6,724 nucleotides of DNA from Gammaproteobacteria bacterium (GCA_030040235.1 JASHUC010000323.1:1-6724), one strand, 5' to 3'; numbered from the stretch's first letter, positions 1 to 5,890 are shown. Numbers and translations: made by a program. The notes: generated by a model not told the origin, from the sequence alone.

Positions 1-214
1 CCCGGAACAGCTTGACCTTGTCGGCAGGAGTCTGGGGTGTCCGGGTACTTGGAGATAGCTCCAGGCGTGACTTCGTCGTCGGCGCGAGCGCTGCGAGTTC
101 CATCTGAAGAGATGCGATCCTCGCCTTTAGCTCGCCGCACGTGCGCTCGACGCCCGCCAGTGATAAGCCGGCGGCCTCCAGCTCTCGTACGATGTCATCC
201 CGTGACCGGGTCAA
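1..214 (-). CDS. N-terminus of a TOTE-type primase/helicase-like protein (cut by left edge)
   Basis: This gene is partial: 71 codons from a TTG start, reading out of the window on the left. The start is chosen because the frame opens only after the stop of the upstream AbiEii gene, the TTG lies 15 bp past that stop, and AAGGA sits 9 nt upstream of it. Residues about 7-45 are charged and leucine-rich, with runs such as DDIVRELEAAG and ELKARIASLQMELAAL, and probably form a coiled coil. A Pro/Thr-rich linker follows and ends in TPADKVKLFR. From memory of the family, proteins with the TOTE archaeo-eukaryotic primase domain have a leading coiled coil and then a segment like EKIALFRSLFRGRED, so this is probably the very start of such a primase/helicase/nuclease conflict protein. 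The match covers few residues and the catalytic domains lie outside the window. The close spacing suggests an operon with the AbiE pair. Confidence 0.55.
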   Translation of the reverse strand, partial: MTRSRDDIVRELEAAGLSLAGVERTCGELKARIASLQMELAALAPTTKSRLELSPSTRTPQTPADKVKLFR

Positions 215-229
215 GGCGGGATATCCTTC

Positions 230-1123
230 TCAGGACCATTGCCATTCCATCGGCCGCCAAACGCCGTCCTTGCCGGCCAGCACGGGATTGAGGAAGCCCC
301 TGACGGCGACGGCCAGCTCCTCGAGTGTCGTCCAAGCGAGCTCGTTCCCCCTCGCCAGCTCGCGGTACGGAGTGGACCAGCTTGCAGGAGGATCGGGAAC
401 GGACGACGGCACTGCATGAGTACTGCGAAATTCGAAGGTCTGTGCCAGCGCCGTGCGCAGTCGCCGCGCTTCCAACGGCTGCATAGTGCCGAGCAGTGCT
501 ATGTCCGGAAGATCCTTCACGCGCGTGTTCGGACGCGGACGAGGCAGCGTGTACGCGTGGAGCTTCTCGGCAATATGAGTTTCGATCGGATAGAGCCGCA
601 ACACCGGGGGCGCCACACCAGCGAAAGCAAGGGTATCGTCGGCGGTGACGATCTCGGGCTCTCCGAGGATGGGATCGCCAAACGCGACGTCCACCCCGAA
701 AGGTTGACCGTACAGCCTGCCCGCCAAGCGGCACTCGGTACGAAATCGCAGACCTTCGTACCGCATACCTTCGTTTTGTATTTGCGGGCGCTCCGTGTCG
801 GGAGCGATTTCGAATGTCATGAAATCCATGAGATCGAGCCTTCCGGCCTCTCGCAAGTTTTCGAGTACACTCTTTGGCGAGCCGATCAGCCGGAGATCGA
901 CGTCCTTGGTGGCGCGCGCGTGCTCCAGGCGGAGCTCGAGCACGAGCCCGCCCTTCAGTAGAGCCGCGTCCCCGAAGACAGCCACGACTCGCGCCAAGAA
1001 TCGGTCGAAGACCAGGAGCTGCCGGCGGCGCGCGAAGTCGACGCCGCTATTCGAAGCGCTCTTGAGCCGCTGTTCCAAGGCTTGCTTGAAAGCTTGCGGC
1101 GAAGCGTAGGCCCGTATTGTCAT
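230..1123 (-). CDS. AbiEii/AbiGii-like nucleotidyltransferase toxin (element A)
   Basis: A 297-residue member of the AbiEii nucleotidyltransferase group, the toxin half of type IV AbiE toxin-antitoxin systems. Characterised relatives transfer nucleotides to tRNA acceptor ends or otherwise stop growth; the substrate here is unknown. The nucleotidyltransferase signature is visible: LLKGGLVLEL at residues 55-64 and the metal-binding pair in TKDVDLRL (Asp74 and Asp76). A later ETHIAEKLHAY segment followed by RVKDLPDIALL matches the EK and D motifs of the family. The ATG overlaps the stop of the upstream antitoxin gene in an ATGA arrangement, so translation is probably coupled. Little identity is evident to the toxin of element B beyond these motifs, so the two are different branches. 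The frame is intact. Confidence 0.85.
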   Translation of the reverse strand: MTIRAYASPQAFKQALEQRLKSASNSGVDFARRRQLLVFDRFLARVVAVFGDAALLKGGLVLELRLEHARATKDVDLRLIGSPKSVLENLREAGRLDLMDFMTFEIAPDTERPQIQNEGMRYEGLRFRTECRLAGRLYGQPFGVDVAFGDPILGEPEIVTADDTLAFAGVAPPVLRLYPIETHIAEKLHAYTLPRPRPNTRVKDLPDIALLGTMQPLEARRLRTALAQTFEFRSTHAVPSSVPDPPASWSTPYRELARGNELAWTTLEELAVAVRGFLNPVLAGKDGVWRPMEWQWS

Positions 1124-1704
1124 CCTCTGAGTCCGCCAAATGGTTTGAGTGCCTTCTGGACGTCTCCTATATCCGCCTTTGTAACGAGGCCACGCGTCAG
1201 TGCCTGCTTAGCACCTTGACGAAGCAGATCAGGGGAAAGTCCTGCAATGGCGCAGTCGTTGAGTGTTCTGCGGGCGGAGGTCACGGGGACCGCGCCTACC
1301 CACGAGCGCTCGCCGGGGGATACATCTGCGTGATGCAGGACGAAACCTCGCGGCACGCGAAAGCGTCTGCGACGCCAGCTCAGGGGCAGCGTCAGATGGA
1401 TCTGGGCGGGCAGAACATCCGAAAGCCCATGCAGTGCGAGCGCGGTCTGGTGGGAGAGCACACCCTGAGAATCAGTCCACAGCCATGCTGTGACCAGCTC
1501 TTCCTGCTCTCCGGATGGGAAGTGGACGAGGCGGTAGATCCCGCGACGTATCCGAGCGATGCGTCCGGTCTTCTGGTGATGCGCGAGCAGCGGGGGCGAG
1601 TAGCCGGCAGCCGCGGCCTGACGGGTGGTGAACAGGCCGTCTTGGGCGGCGGCGATGTCGTATAGTGCCTGCCAAGTCGGCTCCGGTGCGTGGCCTGTGA
1701 GCAT
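1120..1704 (-). CDS. AbiEi-like antitoxin/autorepressor (element A)
   Basis: A 194-residue protein of the type IV AbiEi antitoxin family. The N-terminal winged-helix part is clear: LFTTRQAAAAGYSPPLLAHH (residues about 24-43) is a recognition-helix-like segment, followed by the wing sequence RIARIRRGIYRL. The C-terminal part, with GVLSHQTALALHGLSD and VTSARRTLNDCA, matches the usual AbiEi C-terminal domain. In known AbiE systems this protein neutralises the nucleotidyltransferase without forming a stable complex and represses its own promoter by binding inverted repeats. A perfect 9-bp inverted repeat lies 7-27 bp before the ATG, as expected for autorepression. No convincing Shine-Dalgarno sequence precedes the start, and the predicted transcript is nearly leaderless. 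The gene overlaps the toxin gene by 4 bp. Confidence 0.85.
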   Translation of the reverse strand: MLTGHAPEPTWQALYDIAAAQDGLFTTRQAAAAGYSPPLLAHHQKTGRIARIRRGIYRLVHFPSGEQEELVTAWLWTDSQGVLSHQTALALHGLSDVLPAQIHLTLPLSWRRRRFRVPRGFVLHHADVSPGERSWVGAVPVTSARRTLNDCAIAGLSPDLLRQGAKQALTRGLVTKADIGDVQKALKPFGGLRG

Positions 1705-1710
1705 GCACGC

Positions 1711-1731
1711 AACTTAAATTCTATTTAAGTT
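1711..1731. promoter_or_regulatory. Operator and -10 region of the element A AbiE operon
   Basis: A perfect 9-bp inverted repeat with a 3-bp spacer: AACTTAAAT-TCT-ATTTAAGTT. It lies just upstream of the AbiEi ATG at 1704. On the minus strand the spacer region carries TAGAAT (1723-1718), a good -10 box that would start transcription near 1711 and leave a leader of only a few nucleotides. No clear -35 box is seen at the right distance. AbiEi family antitoxins are known to repress by binding inverted repeats over their promoter, so this is the likely operator. Confidence 0.65.
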
Positions 1732-1906
1732 TCGCGCAAGTGCTCCCCGGCCGAAAATACGCGCCCAGACGCCGCCAAGGGGCGATGTGCCGAGAATGTG
1801 TCGAGCTCAGATTGGGTGTGCCAGGATTGTGCCTTGGTGGGCCTGGGTTCGGGGCCGGCAAGCGCATGCAAGTGGTTGATTAATAAGCCCCTGGAATCGC
1901 CGTTAT
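1732..1906. other. Non-coding right arm of element A
   Basis: No gene is supported here. The stretch lies between the AbiE promoter and the att core. It holds a set of TGTGCC-like hexamers beginning at 1786, 1797 (as TGTGTC), 1817 and 1828, spaced 11, 20 and 11 bp, which could be integrase arm-type sites. Its last 30 or so bases resemble the sequence just before the second att core, as expected for related element ends. Confidence 0.4.
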
Positions 1907-1955
1907 CCGACTGAAAATCCGCGTGTCGGTGGTTCGATTCCGCCCCTGGCCACCA
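1907..1955 (+). repeat. att core 1: 3' part of tRNA-Phe, shared by elements A and B
   Basis: A 49-bp copy of the tRNA-Phe 3' part, identical to 5903-5951. It starts at the anticodon stem, has the loop CTGAAAA with anticodon GAA, then stem TCCGC, T arm GGTGGTTCGATTCCGCC, acceptor strand CCTGGCC and an encoded CCA. The matching 5' acceptor strand (GGCCAGG) and D arm are absent upstream, so this is not a functional tRNA gene but a recombination scar. Tyrosine integrases commonly use tRNA 3' ends and restore the intact gene at the far end. This copy is both the right end of element A and the left end of element B. Confidence 0.9.
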
Positions 1956-1961
1956 TTCTAA

Positions 1962-3220
1962 CTACGCCGATTTGCTCAAGTTTTCTGCGCTCGGCCGCTC
2001 GAGTCGTGATGGCAGATTCGCAACAGTTTCCATTTTGTTTCCAAAAACCAAGGACGCGAGCCGATCACCGCTCGGATCGTGCTCGCGCGGCAGCATGTGG
2101 CTGTAGACATTCGGCGTGAAAGACGCGGTGGAGTGTCCCATGAGCCTCGACACGCGGACGTGCCTCAGATCGTGGAAACGAATTCTTCGGATGCCAGCGC
2201 GCTTGAGCGCCGCGTGAAAGCCACGCCTCATTAGGTTGGAGTGACTCATCGGCTGCCCATCGAGATTTGGGAAGATGAGATCGTACGGACTGTTGGGGCA
2301 CGCCAGCCGCCACACTTTCAGTTCCTTCAAAAGAAAGGTCGGGAGCGAAAGGCGTCGATACGAGGTCCGCGTCTTCGGTTCTTGAAATCGTCCTTCCTTG
2401 AATGTCCGGCGAACGTGGAACTGACCGGTCTCCCAGTCGATGTGGCTCCAGGCGGCACCCAAGATCTCACCGACTCGGCAGCCCGTGAACGCGGCGAACG
2501 AGATCAGCAATCGATAGTTGTTGGTGATGAGCTCACCGCTGCGGTAACTGGCGGGAGTGGCCGCTTCGCGTAACGCAGCGACTTCTGCAGGGGTCAGGTC
2601 AGGACGTCCATGTCCAAGGGTCGCTGTTCCAATGGCCGTTCATCTCGTGCCTGAGATACGTACTTGGCGGGATTTCGCATCAGCCATTGGTTTCGCACCG
2701 CGTAGTTGAAAACCATGCTGAGGACCGTCAGCGCCTTGTTGATCGAGCGTCGGCCCAGCTTCCTCCGATTGGCATGTTGCTTCGCGCGAGCTTCCGCAAG
2801 ACCCGGCTTCGCCTTCAGCAGACGAGTGATGAACGCCTGTCGGATCGCGTCGGGAATGCCTTGGCTGAGCTCGGCCCGGTAGCGCTCAATGTCGGTCACC
2901 TGGATCAGGCGGAGCTTGCGGTCCCCGAAGTAGGGGATGAGATAGCAGACCAGGAGGTGCTCGTAGCTGCGCCTCGTGGAGGGTCGAATCCTGACCTTGC
3001 TCTTGAGCCATCGAGTGGCGGCATCCTCGAAGGTGCCGCGGCCCTGGTGTACCATCCCGTCCGCTACTTCGGCTACTCGATCCGCCAGCAGTATTTGAGC
3101 GGCCTGCAATTCTTCCCGCGCTCTCTTGAAATGTCCTTCAGGCCGCTCGATTCGTCGCCGCTGGTTGGCGTCGTAATAGTCGGCAACCCAGTGCCGGCGA
3201 TACATTCTCACCGTCGCCAT
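1962..3220 (-). pseudogene. int: Tyrosine recombinase/integrase, frameshifted
   Basis: A site-specific integrase of the tRNA-targeting type, about 418 residues if repaired. The N-terminal 208 residues start at the ATG at 3220, preceded by AGGAG 8 nt upstream. They include a SAM-like core-binding region (FEDAATRWLKSKVRIRPSTR) and the start of the catalytic domain. The frame breaks at 2592-2603, where GGTCA is tandemly duplicated; removing one copy restores DVLTPAEVAAL. The C-terminal part keeps box I Arg (TGCRVGEILG), HDLRH, the GHS box and the nucleophile Tyr in NVYSHM. Between HDLRH and VRVSRLMGHS, however, roughly 15 residues usually present are missing without a frame change. Two independent lesions argue that it is inactive. 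The stop lies 6 bp from the att core. Confidence 0.88.
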
Positions 3221-3417
3221 GGCTACAACTCCTGATCTACGGTTACGAGACTCCTTTGCCGATCGTCCTCGTGAGCGTCGCGATAGATGCCAAAGCGCGG
3301 ATCCTTCACCGTTCGTGAGCCCAAACCATCTGCCGCTCATCGTGACTACGAAAAATGCGCGACGGATCGACAGCGCCACTCCAGGAATGGCGTCCTCTCT
3401 AAAACCTCGGGCGGCGA
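3221..3417. other. Gap between integrase and AbiEii toxin; possible xis remnant
   Basis: Upstream of the integrase start the minus strand holds a short frame ending at 3223, two bases before the integrase ATG. From a GTG at 3309 it gives 28 residues (including VKDPRFGIYRDAHEDDRQRS); a TTG at 3324 is also possible. The placement resembles a small excisionase gene coupled to int, but the product is too short to recognise. The integrase frame itself also stays open upstream as far as 3379, without a better start. No terminator is clear after the toxin stop at 3418. Confidence 0.3.
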
Positions 3418-4464
3418 CTACTGCTTCGCAGTCTGGCTGGTTGCTGCGGCGCCGATCGTGTTGGTGCGCTTCTGGATGTCGGCGCTGTGTTCGAGAACGA
3501 GCTTGAAGGGTTCAGGATCGCGAAGGAATAGGCGCCCCTCCACCATCTTCCCGTAGTCCGCTTCGAGCAACTTCAATACCTCGCCCTGGGGAACGAGGAC
3601 GAGGCCTCCGTTGATCGCGCTCAGGTAGTCAATCCTGTTGCCCTGAGCATCTTTCTCGATGAAGAACCTCGACTTGTGATCGGCGACGCGTTGAGCGATG
3701 TCGCGCGCATTGATCGCGGATTCAATGTAACCAGCCCCATCGAGTCTAACGATGTCGGACCAATGACGTGCCAGCTGATCCTTGACGTTTCCCTGAAGAC
3801 AAAAGACGTGGATCGCGGTCATCTTTTCCCAGGCGGTGCGCTCAACCCGCATGACACGAACGTCTGCGTTCGGAAAGATCACATCCGACAGATGTTCGGC
3901 AGCATCGCAGGACACGGAAACATTGTCCGTGGGTTCGCCCGTGGAGCGGCCGCCAAATTCGATCTTGATGTAGGGCCCGACATAGCCATACCCGCTCACC
4001 TGGGCTTCATACTCGATGTAGATGCTTTCTCCCTTCTCGATGCGCAGTTTGGCGGCGAGTTTGTCCGCCTCCAGACACTTTTGGATGTACGGCAACACCT
4101 CATCGTTGAGCCATTTGGCGAGTCGTTCCTCGATGATCTGGCGCCACTTGGCAGCCTGAGACCTCGATGCCGGCAAGGCGTCTGGCCCAGCATCTTTGAC
4201 GAGGTCAGCCGCGATCGCTCGGATGTCATAGGTGACATCGATGTCCTCCGAGAATCGATCGATTGCGCGGTAGACCTTGGAAAGCGAGGTGCCGCCCTTG
4301 AAGATCACATGCTCGGCAAATGGCGCTCGGAAGAGCGCAGAGAGAGTCCAGACGACCCACACATCCTTCTCAAGGATGTGAATAGGCCGTCCGGACTTGG
4401 AGGCAGCAACCGCGAGAGCTTCCTTGCGATCAGCGACTGAGAGGGCGACGAAGCTCTCGGCCAT
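3418..4464 (-). CDS. AbiEii/AbiGii-type nucleotidyltransferase toxin (element B)
   Basis: A 348-residue nucleotidyltransferase of the long AbiEii/AbiGii toxin group. The frame is open further upstream, but the ATG at 4464 is chosen because it overlaps the antitoxin stop in a TGATG junction and gives the usual family N-terminus (MAESFVALS, then HILEKDVWVVWTLSALF). Catalytic motifs are KGGTSLSKVY at residues 56-65 and RFSEDIDVTYD at 70-80, with Asp74 and Asp76 as metal ligands. The later VERTAWEKMTAIHVFC and ARHWSDIVRL correspond to the conserved EK and RHxxD motifs. It is expected to stop growth by nucleotide transfer to an RNA or protein target; the target is unknown. All key residues are present and the frame is intact, unlike the neighbouring integrase. 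Confidence 0.9.
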   Translation of the reverse strand: MAESFVALSVADRKEALAVAASKSGRPIHILEKDVWVVWTLSALFRAPFAEHVIFKGGTSLSKVYRAIDRFSEDIDVTYDIRAIAADLVKDAGPDALPASRSQAAKWRQIIEERLAKWLNDEVLPYIQKCLEADKLAAKLRIEKGESIYIEYEAQVSGYGYVGPYIKIEFGGRSTGEPTDNVSVSCDAAEHLSDVIFPNADVRVMRVERTAWEKMTAIHVFCLQGNVKDQLARHWSDIVRLDGAGYIESAINARDIAQRVADHKSRFFIEKDAQGNRIDYLSAINGGLVLVPQGEVLKLLEADYGKMVEGRLFLRDPEPFKLVLEHSADIQKRTNTIGAAATSQTAKQ

Positions 4465-5060
4465 CAGGCTGCTAGTTCGCGGCTGATCATCTCGGCCAGC
4501 CAACCGGGCAAGGACGATCGGGAAGCGATGAGCTCCTCGCGGGCTTCCGGGGTGAGCTTCGGCTTCAGTTGCACCAGGGACTCGCGGGCGTGAGCACGCC
4601 CACTCCATGCGAGCGCACGAAGCACTTCTCCGGACTCTCGATTTGCGTTCAGGAGCTGCCAAGGCGGAACGTGCTTCAACTCGATGCTCTGCGCACCTAG
4701 CTTTAGCTGTCGGCTCGGGCCTGAAGTTAGATACTGCGTCCGCATAGGCACCTGAGTCGTCAATCCCAGGCGATTGGCGGCTGCTGCACCGTGCGGCGCA
4801 ATCGTTTCTCCGCGCACTCTTGCTGACTCTGCCACGACCCTTTCGGGTGAGGGCGCACGTGTGCCGAATCGGCTTTCAACCGGTAGCACGTACAAACCCC
4901 GTCCCGAGCGCAGGAGTTTCCCGACGCTGGAAAGACGAGACAGCGCCTGGTCGATCGCCGCGCGAGTGCCCAGCTGCAGAAAGCCCTTAGCCGTCAAAGG
5001 GGTGCCCTCCGGCAGGGTGGAGGCGCGGGCCAGAATCTGCTCTGCTAGCTTAGTTTTCAT
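4464..5060 (-). CDS. DUF6088/AbiEi-type antitoxin (element B)
   Basis: A 198-residue protein that looks like the DUF6088 group of AbiEi-type antitoxins. Residues about 15-62 form a winged-helix region: GTPLTAKGFLQLGTRAAIDQ, then ALSRLSSVGKLLRSGRGLYVLP, the typical ending of an AbiEi wing. The middle part, with APHGAAAANRLGLTTQVP and IELKHVPPWQL, also fits the group. It should neutralise the adjacent nucleotidyltransferase and repress the operon. Its ATG directly follows a strong predicted promoter whose start site falls about one base before the codon, so the mRNA is probably leaderless, in line with the absence of a Shine-Dalgarno sequence. The toxin gene follows with a 1-nt overlap. Confidence 0.85.
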   Translation of the reverse strand: MKTKLAEQILARASTLPEGTPLTAKGFLQLGTRAAIDQALSRLSSVGKLLRSGRGLYVLPVESRFGTRAPSPERVVAESARVRGETIAPHGAAAANRLGLTTQVPMRTQYLTSGPSRQLKLGAQSIELKHVPPWQLLNANRESGEVLRALAWSGRAHARESLVQLKPKLTPEAREELIASRSSLPGWLAEMISRELAA

Positions 5061-5061
5061 G

Positions 5062-5095
5062 GTCAGAAGTATATACGAGTTTCTGACACTTTCAA
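5062..5095 (-). promoter_or_regulatory. Promoter and operator of the element B AbiE operon
   Basis: On the minus strand: -35 TTGAAA (5095-5090), a 16-bp spacer, and -10 TATACT (5073-5068). Transcription should begin near 5061, next to the antitoxin ATG at 5060, giving a leaderless message. A 7-bp inverted repeat, GTCAGAA (5062-5068) and TTCTGAC (5081-5087), spans the -10 box with a 12-bp gap and is a good candidate operator for the antitoxin. Confidence 0.65.
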
Positions 5096-5108
5096 GGGAA
5101 TAAATTTA

Positions 5109-5143
5109 CCCCAGAAATCAGACCTCTACGGGTCCTGCTGGGG
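5109..5143. repeat. Nested inverted repeats between the divergent operons
   Basis: CCCCAG (5109-5114) pairs with CTGGGG (5138-5143), and inside it GACC (5121-5124) pairs with GGTC (5131-5134). It lies upstream of both divergent promoters. It may be a further regulator-binding site; no role can be shown from sequence alone. Confidence 0.4.
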
Positions 5144-5144
5144 G

Positions 5145-5196
5145 TTGATAGCCGCACCGTCCCCCCGTAACTTACACATCTTCCGCATCTTACGGG
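5145..5196 (+). promoter_or_regulatory. Putative promoter/operator of the phd operon
   Basis: A candidate -35 TTGATA (5145-5150) and a weak -10 TAACTT (5168-5173) are 17 bp apart. A 7-bp inverted repeat CCCGTAA (5164-5170) / TTACGGG (5190-5196) and a small palindrome GTAACTTAC (5167-5175) overlap the -10 and the expected start site. Phd-type antitoxins repress their own promoters by binding such palindromes. The -10 match is poor, so the promoter is less certain than the repeat. Confidence 0.45.
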
Positions 5197-5202
5197 CAGG
5201 CT

Positions 5203-5478
5203 ATGATCGCCGTTACGGCTACTGAATTCGCCAAGGCCTTTGGTCGATACAAAGAGGAGGCGCAGCGCGAACCGGTCGCGATCACCAGTTACGGTCGTGT
5301 GAGCGGGTACTTCGTGTCTGCGCGCGAGTATGAAGAGCTACAGCGCCTTCGTGCTTTCGAGCGTCGCGTGCATCGGATCAAGGATCTTCCGGCAGATATC
5401 GCCGAGGCCATCCAGAGTTCGAAGATGCATCCGGCCCACGATCACCTCAACGCGCTTCTGGACGAGAAGTCGAAATGA
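5203..5478 (+). CDS. Phd/YefM family antitoxin
   Basis: A 91-residue protein of the Phd/YefM family: small antitoxins whose N-terminal half binds operator DNA and whose C-terminal tail wraps the toxin. The N-terminus MIAVTATEFAKAFGRY, followed by EEAQREPVAITSYGRVSGYF and SAREYEELQRL, is the standard family pattern. The C-terminal tail (residues about 55-91, charged, with LPADIAEAI and LNALLDEK) is the presumed toxin-binding part. A weak GGGCAGG Shine-Dalgarno-like sequence precedes the ATG. The stop overlaps the next ATG in an ATGA junction, so the gene starts a tightly coupled three-gene operon. The usual RelE or PIN-type partner is not present; the downstream candidate is a HEPN-like protein. 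Confidence 0.88.
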   Translation: MIAVTATEFAKAFGRYKEEAQREPVAITSYGRVSGYFVSAREYEELQRLRAFERRVHRIKDLPADIAEAIQSSKMHPAHDHLNALLDEKSK

Positions 5479-5573
5479 ATTGGTCGGAGGCTGTGAGCGC
5501 ATATGTTGATCGCGAGACCTTGTCGCGCGCGCTGGACCGTAGGTTGACCGGTGCAACCTTCCGGACTGCGTAA
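5475..5573 (+). CDS. 32-residue ORF between Phd and HEPN-like genes
   Basis: A very short frame (32 residues, starting MNWSEAVSAYVDRETL and ending TGATFRTA) that starts with the ATGA overlapping the phd stop and ends with TAA sharing one base with the next ATG (TAATG). The two overlaps support real translation, or at least ribosome transit from phd to the HEPN-like gene. No family is recognised. It could be a small third component, a coupling leader peptide, or the remains of a toxin gene shortened by deletion. Its composition (Arg, Ala, Leu rich, no membrane segment) is like that of its neighbours. Confidence 0.5.
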   Translation: MNWSEAVSAYVDRETLSRALDRRLTGATFRTA

Positions 5574-5890
5574 TGCCCTCGGTTGCAAGCCAGAATTTTG
5601 CACAGCTTGTCGGATTTGTTGATCAGCTGATCATGATTCACGGCAGGTTGCAGGCGGGTCGCGGTCGTCGACATGAACAAGATGCGATTCATCGGGCTGG
5701 TGTTGTGATGATGATCGCGGCATGGGAGAGCTACGTTGAGAGGGTCGTTTTGGAGGGGTTCCTGGCAATCGAGACAAGCGCTGGTATAGCAAGTATTCCC
5801 CTAGGCATGCTGGTACTCATCGTTGACCTTGAGCATGCCGATCTTCCTCAGATCGATGAGATCACGTGCAGTGATTTGATAAACCCCTAG
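5573..5890 (+). CDS. HEPN-like (RiboL-PSP-HEPN-type) protein, C-terminally truncated
   Basis: A 105-residue protein starting at the ATG that shares one base with the previous stop. Residues 41-61 (RAGVVMMIAAWESYVERVVL, then E) fit the helix pattern of RiboL-PSP-type HEPN proteins, where a conserved WExYVE motif follows a hydrophobic helix; this is from memory of the family. The preceding helix (FAQLVGFVDQLIMIHGRL) also fits. Such proteins are usually about twice as long, and the C-terminal helix carrying the catalytic RxxxxH motif is not seen. The last codons run into the sequence shared with the other element end and stop 12 bp before the att core, so the gene was probably cut by the recombination that formed this end. 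Toxic RNase activity is doubtful. The family call is tentative. Confidence 0.5.
   Translation: MPSVASQNFAQLVGFVDQLIMIHGRLQAGRGRRHEQDAIHRAGVVMMIAAWESYVERVVLEGFLAIETSAGIASIPLGMLVLIVDLEHADLPQIDEITCSDLINP

Larger units (their letters stand above)
1..1955. mobile_element. Element A (right part only), integrated at tRNA-Phe
   Basis: Inferred to be the right-hand part of an integrative element, because a tRNA-Phe 3' fragment without its 5' half ends it at 1955. The cargo seen is the AbiEi/AbiEii pair and the start of a TOTE-like gene, all transcribed away from this end. Its integrase and the intact tRNA-Phe gene should lie to the left of the window. The left part cannot be checked, so the true boundary is unknown. 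Confidence 0.5.

Noticed and set aside
195..961. Several plus- and minus-strand frames inside the element A toxin gene
   Set aside because: They are shadows of the AbiEii-like gene; none has domain features or a start signal.
1880..1955. Intact tRNA-Phe gene
   Set aside because: The 5' acceptor strand GGCCAGG and the D arm are missing upstream of both copies, so no cloverleaf can form.
3221..3379. N-terminal extension of the integrase
   Set aside because: The frame is open, but the ATG at 3220 has AGGAG at good spacing and begins the usual integrase N-terminus.
4465..4662. N-terminal extension of the element B toxin to 414 residues
   Set aside because: The extra 66 residues overlap the antitoxin gene in another frame and are Arg/Ser-rich; the TGATG start at 4464 gives the family-like N-terminus.
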